This document shows positions 8,976 through 18,800 of a stretch of DNA of 64,000 nucleotides, one piece after another. The DNA is from Cecembia rubra (GTDB taxonomy: Bacteria > Bacteroidota > Bacteroidia > Cytophagales > Cyclobacteriaceae). Both the position numbers and the translations under genes were made by a program. Below the pieces are notes generated by a model. The model was not told where the DNA came from. It saw only the letters and a program-made list of their open reading frames with translations, and ran no database searches. The stretch is from NCBI RefSeq assembly GCF_003014575.1, contig NZ_PYGF01000001.1:186001-250000 (forward strand). The letters are read 5' to 3'. Within the stretch, counting starts at the first letter, position 1; every line of letters starts with the position of its first letter.

Positions 8976-10367
8976 ATGAACAAATACATTGATCTCATCA
9001 AGCAAACATTTGATTTTCCCACCAAAGAGTTTCATGTAGAAAATAATGAGCTTTATTTCAATGGGGTAAATTTGATGGAAATTATCAAGACTTATGGAAC
9101 CCCCCTTAAGCTTAGCTACCTTCCCAAAATATCTGAGAATATACAGAATGCCAAGACCTATTTTGGCAATGCTATAGAAAAGCATGATTACAAAGGTTCT
9201 TATACCTATTGTTACTGCACCAAATCTTCCCATTTCAGTTTTGTTTTGGATGAAGCGCTTAAAAATGATATCCATATAGAGACGTCTTCCACTTTTGATA
9301 TCACCTTGGTCAAGAGTTTATATCAACGGGGAAAGATTTCAAAAGAAACCTATATTGTCTGTAATGGCTTCAAAAGAGAGTTATATAAGCAGTATATAAC
9401 TGAGTTGCTCAATGATGGTTTTGTTAACTGTATCCCTGTATTGGATAACCTAACCGAAATAGATTATTACCTTGAGCATGTAAAGGTACCTTTTCAGGTA
9501 GGAATAAGAATTGCTGCTGATGAAGAGCCAAAGTTTGGGTTTTATACTTCAAGATTGGGAGTTAGGTACAATGATATTCTTAGCTTGTATGAAGAGAAAA
9601 TCAAAAACAATCCCAATGTCAGCCTAAAAATGCTTCACTTTTTTATCAATTCAGGCATCAGGGATACCGCATATTACTGGTCTGAATTGACCCGGTTTAT
9701 TCAAAAATATGTCGATCTGAAGAAAATAGCACCAAGTCTTGACACCATGGATATAGGGGGAGGCTGGCCAATCAAATACAATGTTTTTTTTGACTATGAT
9801 TACCAGTACATGGCAGAACAGATTGTTAAAAATATCAAATGGATGTGTGCCAAAAACCATACTGAAGAGCCGCATATTTTCACAGAATTTGGCAGTTATA
9901 CAGTAGGGGAGAGCGGTGCAGTGCTTTATTCTATTTTAGAAGAGAAACTCCAGAATGACAAGGAGCTTTGGTATATGATTGATGGTTCTTTTATCACACA
10001 ACTCCCTGATAGCTGGGGACTTAACCAAAAGTATATTATGTTGGCTATCAACAATTGGGAAAATGAGTACCACAATATCAATTTGGGTGGATTGACATGT
10101 GACAGTATGGATTATTATAACTCGGAGGCTCACCAATTCAATATCTATTTGCCTAAAATTGAGCAAGGTAAAAAACAATTCATTGGATTTTTCCATACAG
10201 GTGCCTATCAGGAATCATTAGGGGGATATGGGGGTATTCAGCATTGCCTGATCCCTGCTCCCAAACATGTAATCATAGACAGGGAAAAGGATGGAAGTAT
10301 AAAACATTGGCTCTTCGCACCGGAACAGACCAGTGAAAGTATGATGAAATTACTTGGTTATCAATAA
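8976..10367 (+). CDS. speA: Arginine decarboxylase (PLP-dependent, biosynthetic)
   Basis: A 463-residue member of the fold-III PLP decarboxylases (alanine-racemase-type barrel) in the Bacteroidota arginine decarboxylase branch. It would convert arginine to agmatine, the first step of polyamine synthesis in this phylum. The N-terminal region YCYCTKSSHFSFVLDEAL carries the K that binds PLP; HFFINSGIRD, MDIGGGWP (phosphate-binding glycine loop) and FTEFGSYTV follow, and CDSMDYY holds the Cys-Asp pair that contacts substrate from the partner subunit. A TTG 63 nt upstream would also be in frame but sits directly after the terminator at 8879-8910, so the ATG at 8976 (MNKYIDLIKQTF) is preferred. Gene symbol is by family; carboxynorspermidine decarboxylase is a less likely alternative. 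Confidence 0.85.
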   Translation: MNKYIDLIKQTFDFPTKEFHVENNELYFNGVNLMEIIKTYGTPLKLSYLPKISENIQNAKTYFGNAIEKHDYKGSYTYCYCTKSSHFSFVLDEALKNDIHIETSSTFDITLVKSLYQRGKISKETYIVCNGFKRELYKQYITELLNDGFVNCIPVLDNLTEIDYYLEHVKVPFQVGIRIAADEEPKFGFYTSRLGVRYNDILSLYEEKIKNNPNVSLKMLHFFINSGIRDTAYYWSELTRFIQKYVDLKKIAPSLDTMDIGGGWPIKYNVFFDYDYQYMAEQIVKNIKWMCAKNHTEEPHIFTEFGSYTVGESGAVLYSILEEKLQNDKELWYMIDGSFITQLPDSWGLNQKYIMLAINNWENEYHNINLGGLTCDSMDYYNSEAHQFNIYLPKIEQGKKQFIGFFHTGAYQESLGGYGGIQHCLIPAPKHVIIDREKDGSIKHWLFAPEQTSESMMKLLGYQ

Positions 10368-10374
10368 ATAACGA

Positions 10375-10406
10375 AAGCATGATTTGAAAAAATCATGCTT
10401 TTTTTT
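10375..10406 (+). terminator. Intrinsic terminator of speA
   Basis: An 11-bp stem (AAGCATGATTT / AAATCATGCTT) with a GAAA tetraloop is followed by a T run (10401-10406), 7 nt after the stop codon. Confidence 0.88.
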
Positions 10407-10438
10407 GCCATTTCTGTTTTATATTAGCAATATATAAC

Positions 10439-10452
10439 ATGACTTAAGTCAT
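10439..10452. promoter_or_regulatory. Perfect 14-bp palindrome (possible CRP/FNR-like site)
   Basis: ATGACTTAAGTCAT is a perfect palindrome ending 6 nt before the ATG at 10459. A closely related dyad, ATGACCTAAATCAT, occurs at 36119-36132 before another secreted-protein gene. TGA-N6-TCA dyads are typical of CRP/FNR-family regulators. Its closeness to the start codon would fit repression, unless the real start lies further downstream. Confidence 0.5.
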
Positions 10453-10458
10453 ATAGAT

Positions 10459-10788
10459 ATGGATATTAAATTCTTAGGTATTATTCTAAGTTTGTTTTTT
10501 ATCCTGGAAATTTCAGGAAAGGACATTCAGGTAGTTTACAAATATGAGGAGCCGTTAGACAAGTCGGGTATGACATTTTATAGGAAAACCTCAAAGGATT
10601 ACCTTGATAGAGGGGATATGATTTTAAGAAACGCAGAAAAAGATTTATTAAAAATAGCCAAAGAGAAAAGAGCCAATGTAGTGGAGATTTATGTTTTAGA
10701 GAAAGTGAATGGTGAAATTCCTACCGAATCACAGATCGGAAGGTTTGGATTTGTTTCTTTGCTTTATGTGTTGAAAAAGTCAAATTGA
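10459..10788 (+). CDS. Small secreted protein, 109 residues
   Basis: No family recognised. The first ~19 residues (MDIKFLGIILSLFFILEISG) form a signal peptide or N-terminal anchor. The mature part is a compact lysine-rich alpha/beta domain with a helix DYLDRGDMILRNAEKDLLKI followed by strand KRANVVEIYVLEK, similar in layout to small YbjQ/YdgH-like periplasmic folds but without clear identity. It is preceded by the palindrome at 10439-10452 and by a terminator, so it is a separate transcription unit from speA. Start ATG is 6 nt after the palindrome. Confidence 0.65.
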   Translation: MDIKFLGIILSLFFILEISGKDIQVVYKYEEPLDKSGMTFYRKTSKDYLDRGDMILRNAEKDLLKIAKEKRANVVEIYVLEKVNGEIPTESQIGRFGFVSLLYVLKKSN

Positions 10789-10924
10789 GTGTTGTATATA
10801 TTATATTTTTTAATTAAAAAATCTTAATTTATCTTAATCTAATCGTTTTTTTGTTTTAAAACTTTGGGAATTCATTTCAAAAAATTGGTTATTTGTAGCA
10901 ATCGATTTTGAAAACCAGTAATAG

Positions 10925-12985
10925 ATGATGTTTAGGTTGGATCTGATTAAAGTGCCTGAAATAGTGTTTAATTATGTTAAAATAGAATTTTTTTATCTTG
11001 TAAATTCTACGGATAAAATCTCTGGATTATGGAAGAAACTATTTGTTTTTTTAATGATGATTATACTTTTTCCGACGATTTTGACTGCGCAAGAAGTATA
11101 CAAAGGGGAATATACTTTTAATGGTCTAAAAGGTGAAGTCTCTTTTGAATTTGTTAAGGGTGATGGTGAATCCCTCATTAAGCAAGGGGACTTTAAGTTC
11201 CAAAGACTTGAAAAAGACAAAGAGGACAGGACTACAATTTTTAAGTCAATAGTTGAAGGCTTTTATGAACAAGACAAAAAAACCGGTCTTTGGAATTATT
11301 TAGAGGAGAAGCACTTTGTCGAGCTAAATGATGTAAATAATTTTAGATTGGATTATAGTGTTCAAAGTGAACAGATCAAGTTGAAATCATCTTATAAAAA
11401 CGGTGTTCCTGATGGTAGATGGTCTTTTGAAAGAAGTGAATACAAAAACGGAAAACTCAATCCTAAATCTCAGGCAGAAGAATTTTTATTTCGGGAAGGA
11501 GATTTGATAGGAAAGTTTCAATACAAATCATTTGGGAATATTCGAACTCATTTTATTAGGGGTGAGCTGAACCAAAATGGTTTTATGGATGGGGAATGGA
11601 CATTTGTTTATAGAGATGGATCCGTTTTAGTTTCAGAAAACAGGAATTATGTAGACGGCTTTTTATTAGGCGTCGTCAAGCGTGACTTGGAATCTGATGA
11701 GATATTGGAAGAAGAGGTATTTTATCAGACCATCAAAAAATTAAATCAAGCTAATAGGAAGGAAAATAAGGGCTTTAAAGTTGCTGAAGATAGATTTGGA
11801 CTATTTTTTAATGATGGATTTTTAAACGATTCCAAACTTGCCACAATTCAGAACTCCGGAAACAAGTTTATTACTGAATTTTTGACCGATGTTCTTAGGT
11901 ATGACGGTGATTATGTCAACCAGAAAGGTGAGTTGATAAATTACCCAATCCACACCAAAAGATTTGTTTTTGAACTGAGCAGGCAGCAACAACGAATTGT
12001 GGAGGATTTACCATTGGAATACGAGCGCTTGTTTGACTTGGTAAGCAATTATAATGAGCGCAACTCTCTCCGACTTAACCGACAACGGTCCGATACCCTT
12101 TCTTTTGCTTATGCATTTTTTCAGCACCAAGCAGAAAAATTATCCAAGTTTAACGAATTGATTGGCTTATTCAGGACTAAGGAAATCCAGTATTTTGATT
12201 TGGAATTTTTGTATTCAGAGGGTTTATCTTTCCTAACAGAAAAAGATGTTGTCAAATATGATTTAGGAGACAGTATAAGAACCAGGGAAATTGTTTTCCA
12301 AAAAATGGAATTTCAGGAAGATTTTTATGTTGCATTAGCCAATTATATCAAACAAATGAGTGAGAAAACTCAGGAAGTGAAAAAACTAGTTGATGGAACA
12401 TTGGCTAAAATAGAACAAGATGAAGATTTAAGGGAAATCCAAAATCAAATACAAGAAAGAAAGGACAAAACTGAGGCTATTTATTTACAATCCTCAGGTT
12501 TAGATTCCAGGACCTTGGATCTAGTTACTTCTATTAGGAAAAATATTTTGGGAAATGGCTTTGACAAGATCAATGAGCGATTTGCCAAAGAAGATGATTT
12601 TAACAATAAAAAAGATTTGGCAAGGATTATGATGGACCTATTGGAGGAGTTGGAGAACAAATATCCAAACATCATCGAATTGTATAAAAAAGCTGAAGAG
12701 TTGGATAAATTGTACATGGAGGAATTGTTTAATCCTTTTACCTACACCCGTTATGATCAGCGTTCAAAAACCAGATTATATGAAAGTGCTGAAACTCTCC
12801 TTAATTTTTATTTCGAAGGATTGGCATCAGAACAAGATTACACCGAATTGAAGACCTGGCTTAGTAAAATAGAAAAGTTATTTGAAAGAATGGAAGCTTT
12901 AAGGGAAGATGATACGAGGAGGCTTGAGCGGCGCATAAGTAGGAGAATGTCGGTAAGCAAACTTGAATCTTTGTTGGAATTATAA
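10925..12985 (+). CDS. Envelope protein with MORN-like repeats and coiled coil
   Basis: A 686-residue exported protein. A hydrophobic export signal (LFVFLMMIILFPTILTAQ) sits at about residues 38-56, preceded by an unusually long ~37-residue N-terminal extension; no in-frame ATG lies between, so the extension is real or translation starts at a non-ATG codon. Residues ~60-260 contain four or five MORN_2-like strand pairs (KTGLWNYLEE, GVPDGRWSFERSEYKNGKL, GFMDGEWTFVYRDGSV). From ~330 to the end the protein is highly charged and predicted helical/coiled coil, ending in arginine-rich RRLERRISRRMS. MORN-type repeats usually bind membranes or proteins; function is unknown. Eleven nt separate it from a DUF2490 barrel gene, so the two are likely one operon and perhaps one complex. 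Confidence 0.75.
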   Translation: MMFRLDLIKVPEIVFNYVKIEFFYLVNSTDKISGLWKKLFVFLMMIILFPTILTAQEVYKGEYTFNGLKGEVSFEFVKGDGESLIKQGDFKFQRLEKDKEDRTTIFKSIVEGFYEQDKKTGLWNYLEEKHFVELNDVNNFRLDYSVQSEQIKLKSSYKNGVPDGRWSFERSEYKNGKLNPKSQAEEFLFREGDLIGKFQYKSFGNIRTHFIRGELNQNGFMDGEWTFVYRDGSVLVSENRNYVDGFLLGVVKRDLESDEILEEEVFYQTIKKLNQANRKENKGFKVAEDRFGLFFNDGFLNDSKLATIQNSGNKFITEFLTDVLRYDGDYVNQKGELINYPIHTKRFVFELSRQQQRIVEDLPLEYERLFDLVSNYNERNSLRLNRQRSDTLSFAYAFFQHQAEKLSKFNELIGLFRTKEIQYFDLEFLYSEGLSFLTEKDVVKYDLGDSIRTREIVFQKMEFQEDFYVALANYIKQMSEKTQEVKKLVDGTLAKIEQDEDLREIQNQIQERKDKTEAIYLQSSGLDSRTLDLVTSIRKNILGNGFDKINERFAKEDDFNNKKDLARIMMDLLEELENKYPNIIELYKKAEELDKLYMEELFNPFTYTRYDQRSKTRLYESAETLLNFYFEGLASEQDYTELKTWLSKIEKLFERMEALREDDTRRLERRISRRMSVSKLESLLEL

Positions 12986-12996
12986 CCAGGTTTTGA

Positions 12997-13821
12997 ATGG
13001 CAGAGATATTTATAAAAACTAGATTGCTAGGAATATTAGTATTCTTCTTATCCTTTTCAAATCAAGCATTGTCCCAAGGTCAGGTAGTTCCAGATGGGAA
13101 AATTAATTTACCGGCAACAACAGAAAACTGGAATGGACTATATTTGAAATTGAGACTTACCGAAAAGTGGTGGTGGTATCAGGAAAACCATTATAGAAGA
13201 AGAAATAGTATAGATAACAGATCGGATTTTATTGGCCGAATGAGCCAACTCTATAATAGGTTTGGGTTTACTTATCTGTTCACAGATAATTTTGAAGTGA
13301 CATTTGGCCCAACCATTGTTTGGCAATTTTCACCTGAAAGAGGGAATCCCCGCTATGTGGATTCGGTACTTGATACCAGATTTTGGCATCAGTGGCTATT
13401 GACCCAAAGTGTAGGCTCTGTTAAGGTTTTGCATCAGTTCCGTTTCGAACACCGATACCAACGAGACAACGAAGTAGGTGCTGAATATGAGTATAAAGAC
13501 CGGTGGCGATATAAGATAACAGCTTATGTACCGATCAACAAACCTAAAATGGAGAATAAAACGTTCTTTATTGCACCTTCAAATGAATTTTTCTTTCAGA
13601 CAAACAGGGAAACCTGGAATATTTTTGAAGAAAACAGGGTTTATACTGCAATTGGTTATACCTACAACAATTATATGTTTTTTGGTGGCCATATGTGGAC
13701 GTACGGTCCCACTAATACTCCTGGGACTTTCCGAAACCGTCATATCATTAGATTGAATGTCATGTACACCATTGACTTCAGGGACAGGAGAAGACCATTG
13801 ACAAGGGATTTTGCATTTTAA
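12997..13821 (+). CDS. DUF2490 outer-membrane beta-barrel protein
   Basis: A 274-residue protein with a signal peptide (about 1-26, ending ALSQ) and amphipathic strands matching DUF2490: FTYLFTDNFEVTFGPTIVWQF, WHQWLLTQSVGSVKVLHQFRFEHRY in adjacent segments, and a C-terminus rich in aromatics (LNVMYTIDFRDRR). DUF2490 proteins are small outer-membrane barrels of unknown function, common in Bacteroidota. It is the middle gene of a tight three-gene set with the MORN/coiled-coil protein and a second, smaller barrel. Confidence 0.85.
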   Translation: MAEIFIKTRLLGILVFFLSFSNQALSQGQVVPDGKINLPATTENWNGLYLKLRLTEKWWWYQENHYRRRNSIDNRSDFIGRMSQLYNRFGFTYLFTDNFEVTFGPTIVWQFSPERGNPRYVDSVLDTRFWHQWLLTQSVGSVKVLHQFRFEHRYQRDNEVGAEYEYKDRWRYKITAYVPINKPKMENKTFFIAPSNEFFFQTNRETWNIFEENRVYTAIGYTYNNYMFFGGHMWTYGPTNTPGTFRNRHIIRLNVMYTIDFRDRRRPLTRDFAF

Positions 13822-13842
13822 TCAACTGTTTTATAAGTGAAA

Positions 13843-14310
13843 ATGAAAAAAACATTTGCCTTCTTAGCATTCATGATTTTGTCAAATCTGGCATTTGCTC
13901 AATATAAAGGCCAGTGGAGAGCAATTCACGGCTATGAAATGACCTCAGGTACAGGCTTTTTTGGCTTGAATTTTTATGGTGAATACTTCCCTTTGAACTA
14001 TTTTTCTATTGTTCCTGGCTTTACATTTTATACACCTGCTTCAGGAAATGCCCGTGGCGTTGATATCAATGCCAGGTATTATCTCACTGAGAAGAACAGG
14101 CAATGGTACGGAACTGTGGGACTAGGACATTACACAAGGGTTTTTGAATTTAATCCAGAAGGGATTAGAAGACATAATTCTATTAACTTGGGTGCAGGAG
14201 GTATGCTTAAGTTAAGAGAGGAGTTAGGGATAAACCCAGAGATAATTTACCAACCTATCGGTAGAAATGAGGTCATTTTTAAATTAGCCATAGTCTATTT
14301 TATAAATTAG
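13843..14310 (+). CDS. Small outer-membrane beta-barrel protein
   Basis: A 155-residue protein with a standard signal peptide (MKKTFAFLAFMILSNLAFAQ) followed by about eight amphipathic strands (FFGLNFYGEYF, YFSIVPGFTFYTPASGNARG, WYGTVGLGHYTRVF, LNLGAGGMLKL-like glycine/aromatic alternation), ending in VIFKLAIVYFIN. This is the size of an OmpX/OmpA-type 8-strand barrel. A GTG and an AAA codon precede the ATG at 13843 in frame; the ATG gives the cleaner signal peptide. It ends the three-gene envelope operon and is convergent with the next gene, 21 nt away. Confidence 0.75.
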   Translation: MKKTFAFLAFMILSNLAFAQYKGQWRAIHGYEMTSGTGFFGLNFYGEYFPLNYFSIVPGFTFYTPASGNARGVDINARYYLTEKNRQWYGTVGLGHYTRVFEFNPEGIRRHNSINLGAGGMLKLREELGINPEIIYQPIGRNEVIFKLAIVYFIN

Positions 14311-14331
14311 AGAGGAAAAAACCTTAATTGG

Positions 14332-15432
14332 TTAATCGCCTTCTGCATGATCAATTTGTTGACCATTAATCCCCAAATAGCTTCCCATGCAATCTGCAGT
14401 CATGCAGCTATGAATTGGAAGAATACCTAAAATATCCCCAATTTTGACTTTGGAGAGCAGATCATCAGAAGCTTTGATAATCCCGTGTTCTTGGGAAATG
14501 CTTTTGAGGTAGGATCGTTGCAAAGGAATTTCCCATCCGTTTTCTTTCAGATAAACCACCTCCCCAAAATTCTTGCTTCCATCCAGCTCAGTAAGTACAT
14601 CCTTTGACAAGTGGACACCTCCTCCATGTACCAAAATCTCTTTTTTGTCTTTTTTGATATCTACTACCGGTACTGCTAGAGCTACAGCAATATCATCCAT
14701 TTTGCAGCTTCCCAAATTGACCTGCATCATATCAAAAAACACAAAATTGCCAGGCCCAATTTCATCAATGTCCCCGAAATCTTCCATCACTGAACAGCCT
14801 GGAGTATCACCAGTTCTGGTAATAAGTTGAGGGTATTCTGTAATGTATTTATTTTTAAGCATTGAAAGTGCCGCTCTGGTTTGTTCATAAACGGCGTTTT
14901 TGTCAGGTTCATAGTAGGTATGCCCGGCATGGAGATAAAAGCCTTTGAATTTCAGTTTTCCAGAGACTTTTGCTGCCCTCATAATTGACTCGATCATTCC
15001 AAAATCACTGACTTCTACACCCGTCCTTCCATATCCTGCATCTATTTCAATAAAGAACCCTACCGGGAATTCCAATTCTGCCGCTAGTTTTTTGGTCACT
15101 TCTTCATTGATCAATTGTACCGAGATGGACTGGTTTTTTGCCAAGTCATTCAGCTTTTTTGTTTCCAAAGGATTAAAGGGAAAGGCAATATGTATATTTT
15201 CCCAGCCCTGTCCACAGAAGTACTCTGCCATTTTGATGGACGAGACGGTGATCTCTTTGATACCATATTCCTTTGCCCATTCACCAACAATATGTGATTG
15301 CGCAGTTTTGAAATGGGGCACCAGATTCAACCCATGTCTTTTGGCTTTTTCTGCCATTTTCTGAAGGTTGATTCGACAGATTCTTTCGTCTAATAGCAGG
15401 GTTGGGGAAGTAATTTGATCAAGATAGGACAT
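14332..15432 (-). CDS. D-threonine aldolase / D-serine dehydratase-like enzyme
   Basis: A 366-residue fold-III PLP enzyme: alanine-racemase N-terminal barrel plus the D-serine dehydratase-like C-terminal domain. The PLP lysine is K42 in VPHFKTAQS. GYGRTGV, LHAGHTYYEP and TRTGDTPGCS form the cofactor/substrate pocket. The C-terminal metal ligands are H341 and C343 in LPIHSCM, the His-X-Cys pair expected for a Zn- or Mn-dependent member. The enzyme would cleave a D-3-hydroxyamino acid or dehydrate D-serine in the cytosol. Exact substrate is open; both activities are known in the family. It stands alone on the minus strand. Confidence 0.87.
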   Translation of the reverse strand: MSYLDQITSPTLLLDERICRINLQKMAEKAKRHGLNLVPHFKTAQSHIVGEWAKEYGIKEITVSSIKMAEYFCGQGWENIHIAFPFNPLETKKLNDLAKNQSISVQLINEEVTKKLAAELEFPVGFFIEIDAGYGRTGVEVSDFGMIESIMRAAKVSGKLKFKGFYLHAGHTYYEPDKNAVYEQTRAALSMLKNKYITEYPQLITRTGDTPGCSVMEDFGDIDEIGPGNFVFFDMMQVNLGSCKMDDIAVALAVPVVDIKKDKKEILVHGGGVHLSKDVLTELDGSKNFGEVVYLKENGWEIPLQRSYLKSISQEHGIIKASDDLLSKVKIGDILGILPIHSCMTADCMGSYLGINGQQIDHAEGD

Positions 15433-15811
15433 GTGACGGCTTGTTTACTGATGGGAAATTAGGAAGAAAGATAGACTTCCCCAACTAGCCTTTGATAGAA
15501 GGATTAAGGGGAGGGGGAATTGCACCAAGAACATGTACCATGTACCAAATTGTAGGAATATAAAGAAGTGCAATCATATTGGGCAAAGATTACCAGGAAG
15601 GTATGTATGTTTTTAATTGGAGAGAGATTTGATTTCAAATTGGTCTTTAGTTCTTTTAACCAAGGGTTGACAATTATTCTTGTCAATAAGTTTTATTCAT
15701 CACCTCAATCAACCAGTTAAAAAGTTTGCTTGAATTCAAGAATAGTTGAAAAGAAATTTTTCTGTTTTTTATATATATTTCAATTTCAATCCAAAAACCT
15801 GAAATTAACCT
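15433..15811. other. Intergenic region with two dyads
   Basis: This 379-nt spacer holds no credible gene. Near its left end GTACC repeats (ATGTACCATGTACC, about 15534-15547) resemble a motif in the 51.5-kb spacer. TTGACAA / TTGTCAA (15667-15673 / 15680-15686) is a perfect 7-bp inverted repeat with a 6-nt spacer. CTTGAATTCAAG (15729-15740) is a perfect 12-bp palindrome 71 nt before the dehydrogenase start. Either dyad could be an operator. Confidence 0.5.
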
Positions 15812-18800
15812 ATGAAAACTATTGTAAGATTCCTTCCATTCAGTATGATGGCCGGACTGTGTATCTTTATTTTTTGGTCATGTAAAAATTCCCCTTCGGA
15901 ACCTGTTGATTTAATGATAAAGCAAATGGATCATGAGGAAGTCAGGAGGATGGCAGAAGAACTTGAGTCTGTATCTAGTCCAACCCTAAAGGAAGGTCTT
16001 AGCATGTCCATATGGGCAGTAGATTCACTTATTGTAGATCCTATTTCGATTGATATGGACGAATTCGGAACGCTTTATTATACCAGTTCAGGTAGGTTGG
16101 GGAAAGTGGAATTCGATATCCGTGGGCATCAGGATTGGGAAATAGAATCCATATCACTGCAATCGATAGAAGAAAAGAGGGCATTTTTAAGAAAAGAACT
16201 TTCACCTGAAAGAAGTGAAGTCAATAAATGGCTCAAGGATTACAACAATGACGGTTCCCATGATTGGAGAGACATGTTGGAAATCAAAGAGAGTGTATAT
16301 AGAGTAAAAGATACCAATGGAGACGGACTTGCAGATTGGTCACAAAAAATGGTTGAAGACTTCCATGAAGAAGTAACGGATATTGCAGCTGCAGTTTTAA
16401 AGTTCGAGGATAACTTATATGTAGGTGTTGGCCCGGATTTTTGGAAATTGAAAGACAAAAACGGAGATGGTATCATGGATGAAAAGGAGTCCCTTTCCCA
16501 TGGATATGGTATACACATCGGTTTTGGTGCCCATGGCATGTCCGGTGCTACAGTTGGACCGGATGGCAGGATTTACTGGGCTATTGGGGACATAGGTTTC
16601 AATGGGGTGGATAAAACAGGCAAGCAATGGAAATATCCCAACAGGGGTGTAGTGGTGAGGGCTAATCCAGATGGTTCAGATTTTGAAGTTTTTGCCATGG
16701 GGGTCAGGAATACCCATGAATTTGTGTTTGATGATTACAATAACCTGATATCGGTAGATAATGATGGGGATCATAGGGGAGAGAGTGAGCGTTTGGTTTA
16801 TTTGGTAAATGGTTCTGACACTGGCTGGAGGATCAACTGGCAGTTTGGAAAGTACAGAGATCCTGACAACAATTCCTATAAAGTCTGGATGGATGAAAAA
16901 CTCTATATTCCCCGTCATGAAGGACAGGCTGCTTATATCACTCCCTGTATCATCAATTACGTGAATGGACCAACAGGTATGTTGTACAATCCTGGAACTG
17001 CATTGGGTCCAAGGTGGAAAAACAGCTTTTTTGTTGTGGAATTTGTGGGAAACCCCGCAAGATCTGGAATTCATGCTTTCAAATTAAAACCTAAGGGAGC
17101 CACATTTGAGCTGGCAGAGACAGAAATGATCCAAAGCGGCATGTTGCCCACCGGAATTGCATTTGGTCCTGATGGTGCACTTTATGCTGCTGATTGGATC
17201 AATGGATGGGGGAATAAAAATTATGGAAGGATATGGAAGATCGAAGATGAAGAAGGTAAGAATTGGGAAGCAAGGAAAGAGACCCAGCGTCTGATTACAA
17301 TGGACTATAGCAAAATGACGGATGTTGAATTAGAAGACCATTTATTTTATGAAGACCAGAGAATCAGAAGAAAAGCCCAATTTGAACTTGCCAAGAGGGG
17401 AGATAAAGGTGCTGCTGTTTTTGCAAAGGTTATGAATCAAAAAGGTAACCAATTGGCTCGGATCAATGCCATAGTAGGCATGAGTCAAGTGGCTCGAATG
17501 AAGGATATGAAGCATGCCAAAACCCTCATTCCTTTGCTTAAAGATGCTGATCCGGAAATTAGAGCCCAAGCTGCCAAATGGTTAGGAGACATTAGATTTA
17601 AGGAAGCGGGGGAGTATTTGTTGGCACTGTTGGTTGATGATTATCCAAGGGCTACATTCTTTGCGGCGGAAGCGATAGGAAGGGTAGGATATAAGCCGGG
17701 ATTTCCTGCATTGGTAGCACTTTTAGAAAGGAATGAAAATCAAGACGCTTACATTAGACATGCTGCTTCTTATGCTATGGCCAGCTTGGATGAACCAGAG
17801 CAATTGATTGAGTTGGCAAATCACTATAGCAAAGCTGTACGCCTTGGTGCTGTGTTGGCTTTAAGAAGAATGGAGCATCCCGGTATCAAAGAGTTTTTGA
17901 GAGATAATGATGAATATATCCTTACAGAAGTTGCCAGAGCCATCAATGATGATTTCTCAATCGAAGAAGCCCTACCTGAACTAGGGAATTTGTTGGTCAA
18001 AACCAAGTTCAGTAATGAGCCTTTGATCCGTAGAGCAATCAATGCCAACCTCAGGGTAGGAACAGAACAGGCTATGCAAAATCTAATTGCCTATATGCTA
18101 AAGCCAGAAGCTCCTGTGGTGCTAAGACAGGAAGCAATTGATGCTTTGGGCACTTGGACCAAGCCATCTGTATTGGATAGGGTTGATGGAAGGTACAGAG
18201 GTGAAGTGAAAAGAGACGGGGCATTAGTAAAGACTGCTGCCAAAGATGCCCTGATACAATTATTGGCAGATAGCCAGGAGGGTCTTAGGTTGAGTTCTGT
18301 CAATGCTATTGGAAGGTTGGCGATTATGCCGGCAGAAAAAAATCTTTTGACAATGGTAGCCAATGACAGGTCCCCTTCTGTAAAAACGGCGGCTTTACAA
18401 GCCTTGGCCAAAATGCAGTCTGAAAAGACCCCTGAAGCCATCGAAAAATCCATTGCAGATGCAGATAAGTCAGTAAGGGTTTCCGGATTGAAACTTTTGG
18501 ATCAATTGGATATCGATAAGTCGCTTAAGGTCAATCTTTTATCAGATATAATTGTTAGAAGAACTACTGAGGAAAAGCAGGCTGCAATTTTGGCATTGGG
18601 AAAAATTCCAGCCGAGTTTTCTGGTCCTACTTTTGAGCTCTTATTGGACCAAATGGGATCAGGTAAATTGGATCAGGATGTTTTATTGGAACTGATAGAA
18701 GCTGTAGAAAAAAATGCTGCTCCTTCCATCTCCCAAAAATATAAGGAGGCATCTGAGAAATTATGGAAAGGAGATGTTTTGGCATCTTACCAAAGTAGTC

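Noticed and set aside
15504-15686. 60-codon minus-strand ORF in the 15.4-15.8 kb spacer
   Set aside because: Low-complexity translation with no signal or domain, and it overlaps repeat words and a dyad.
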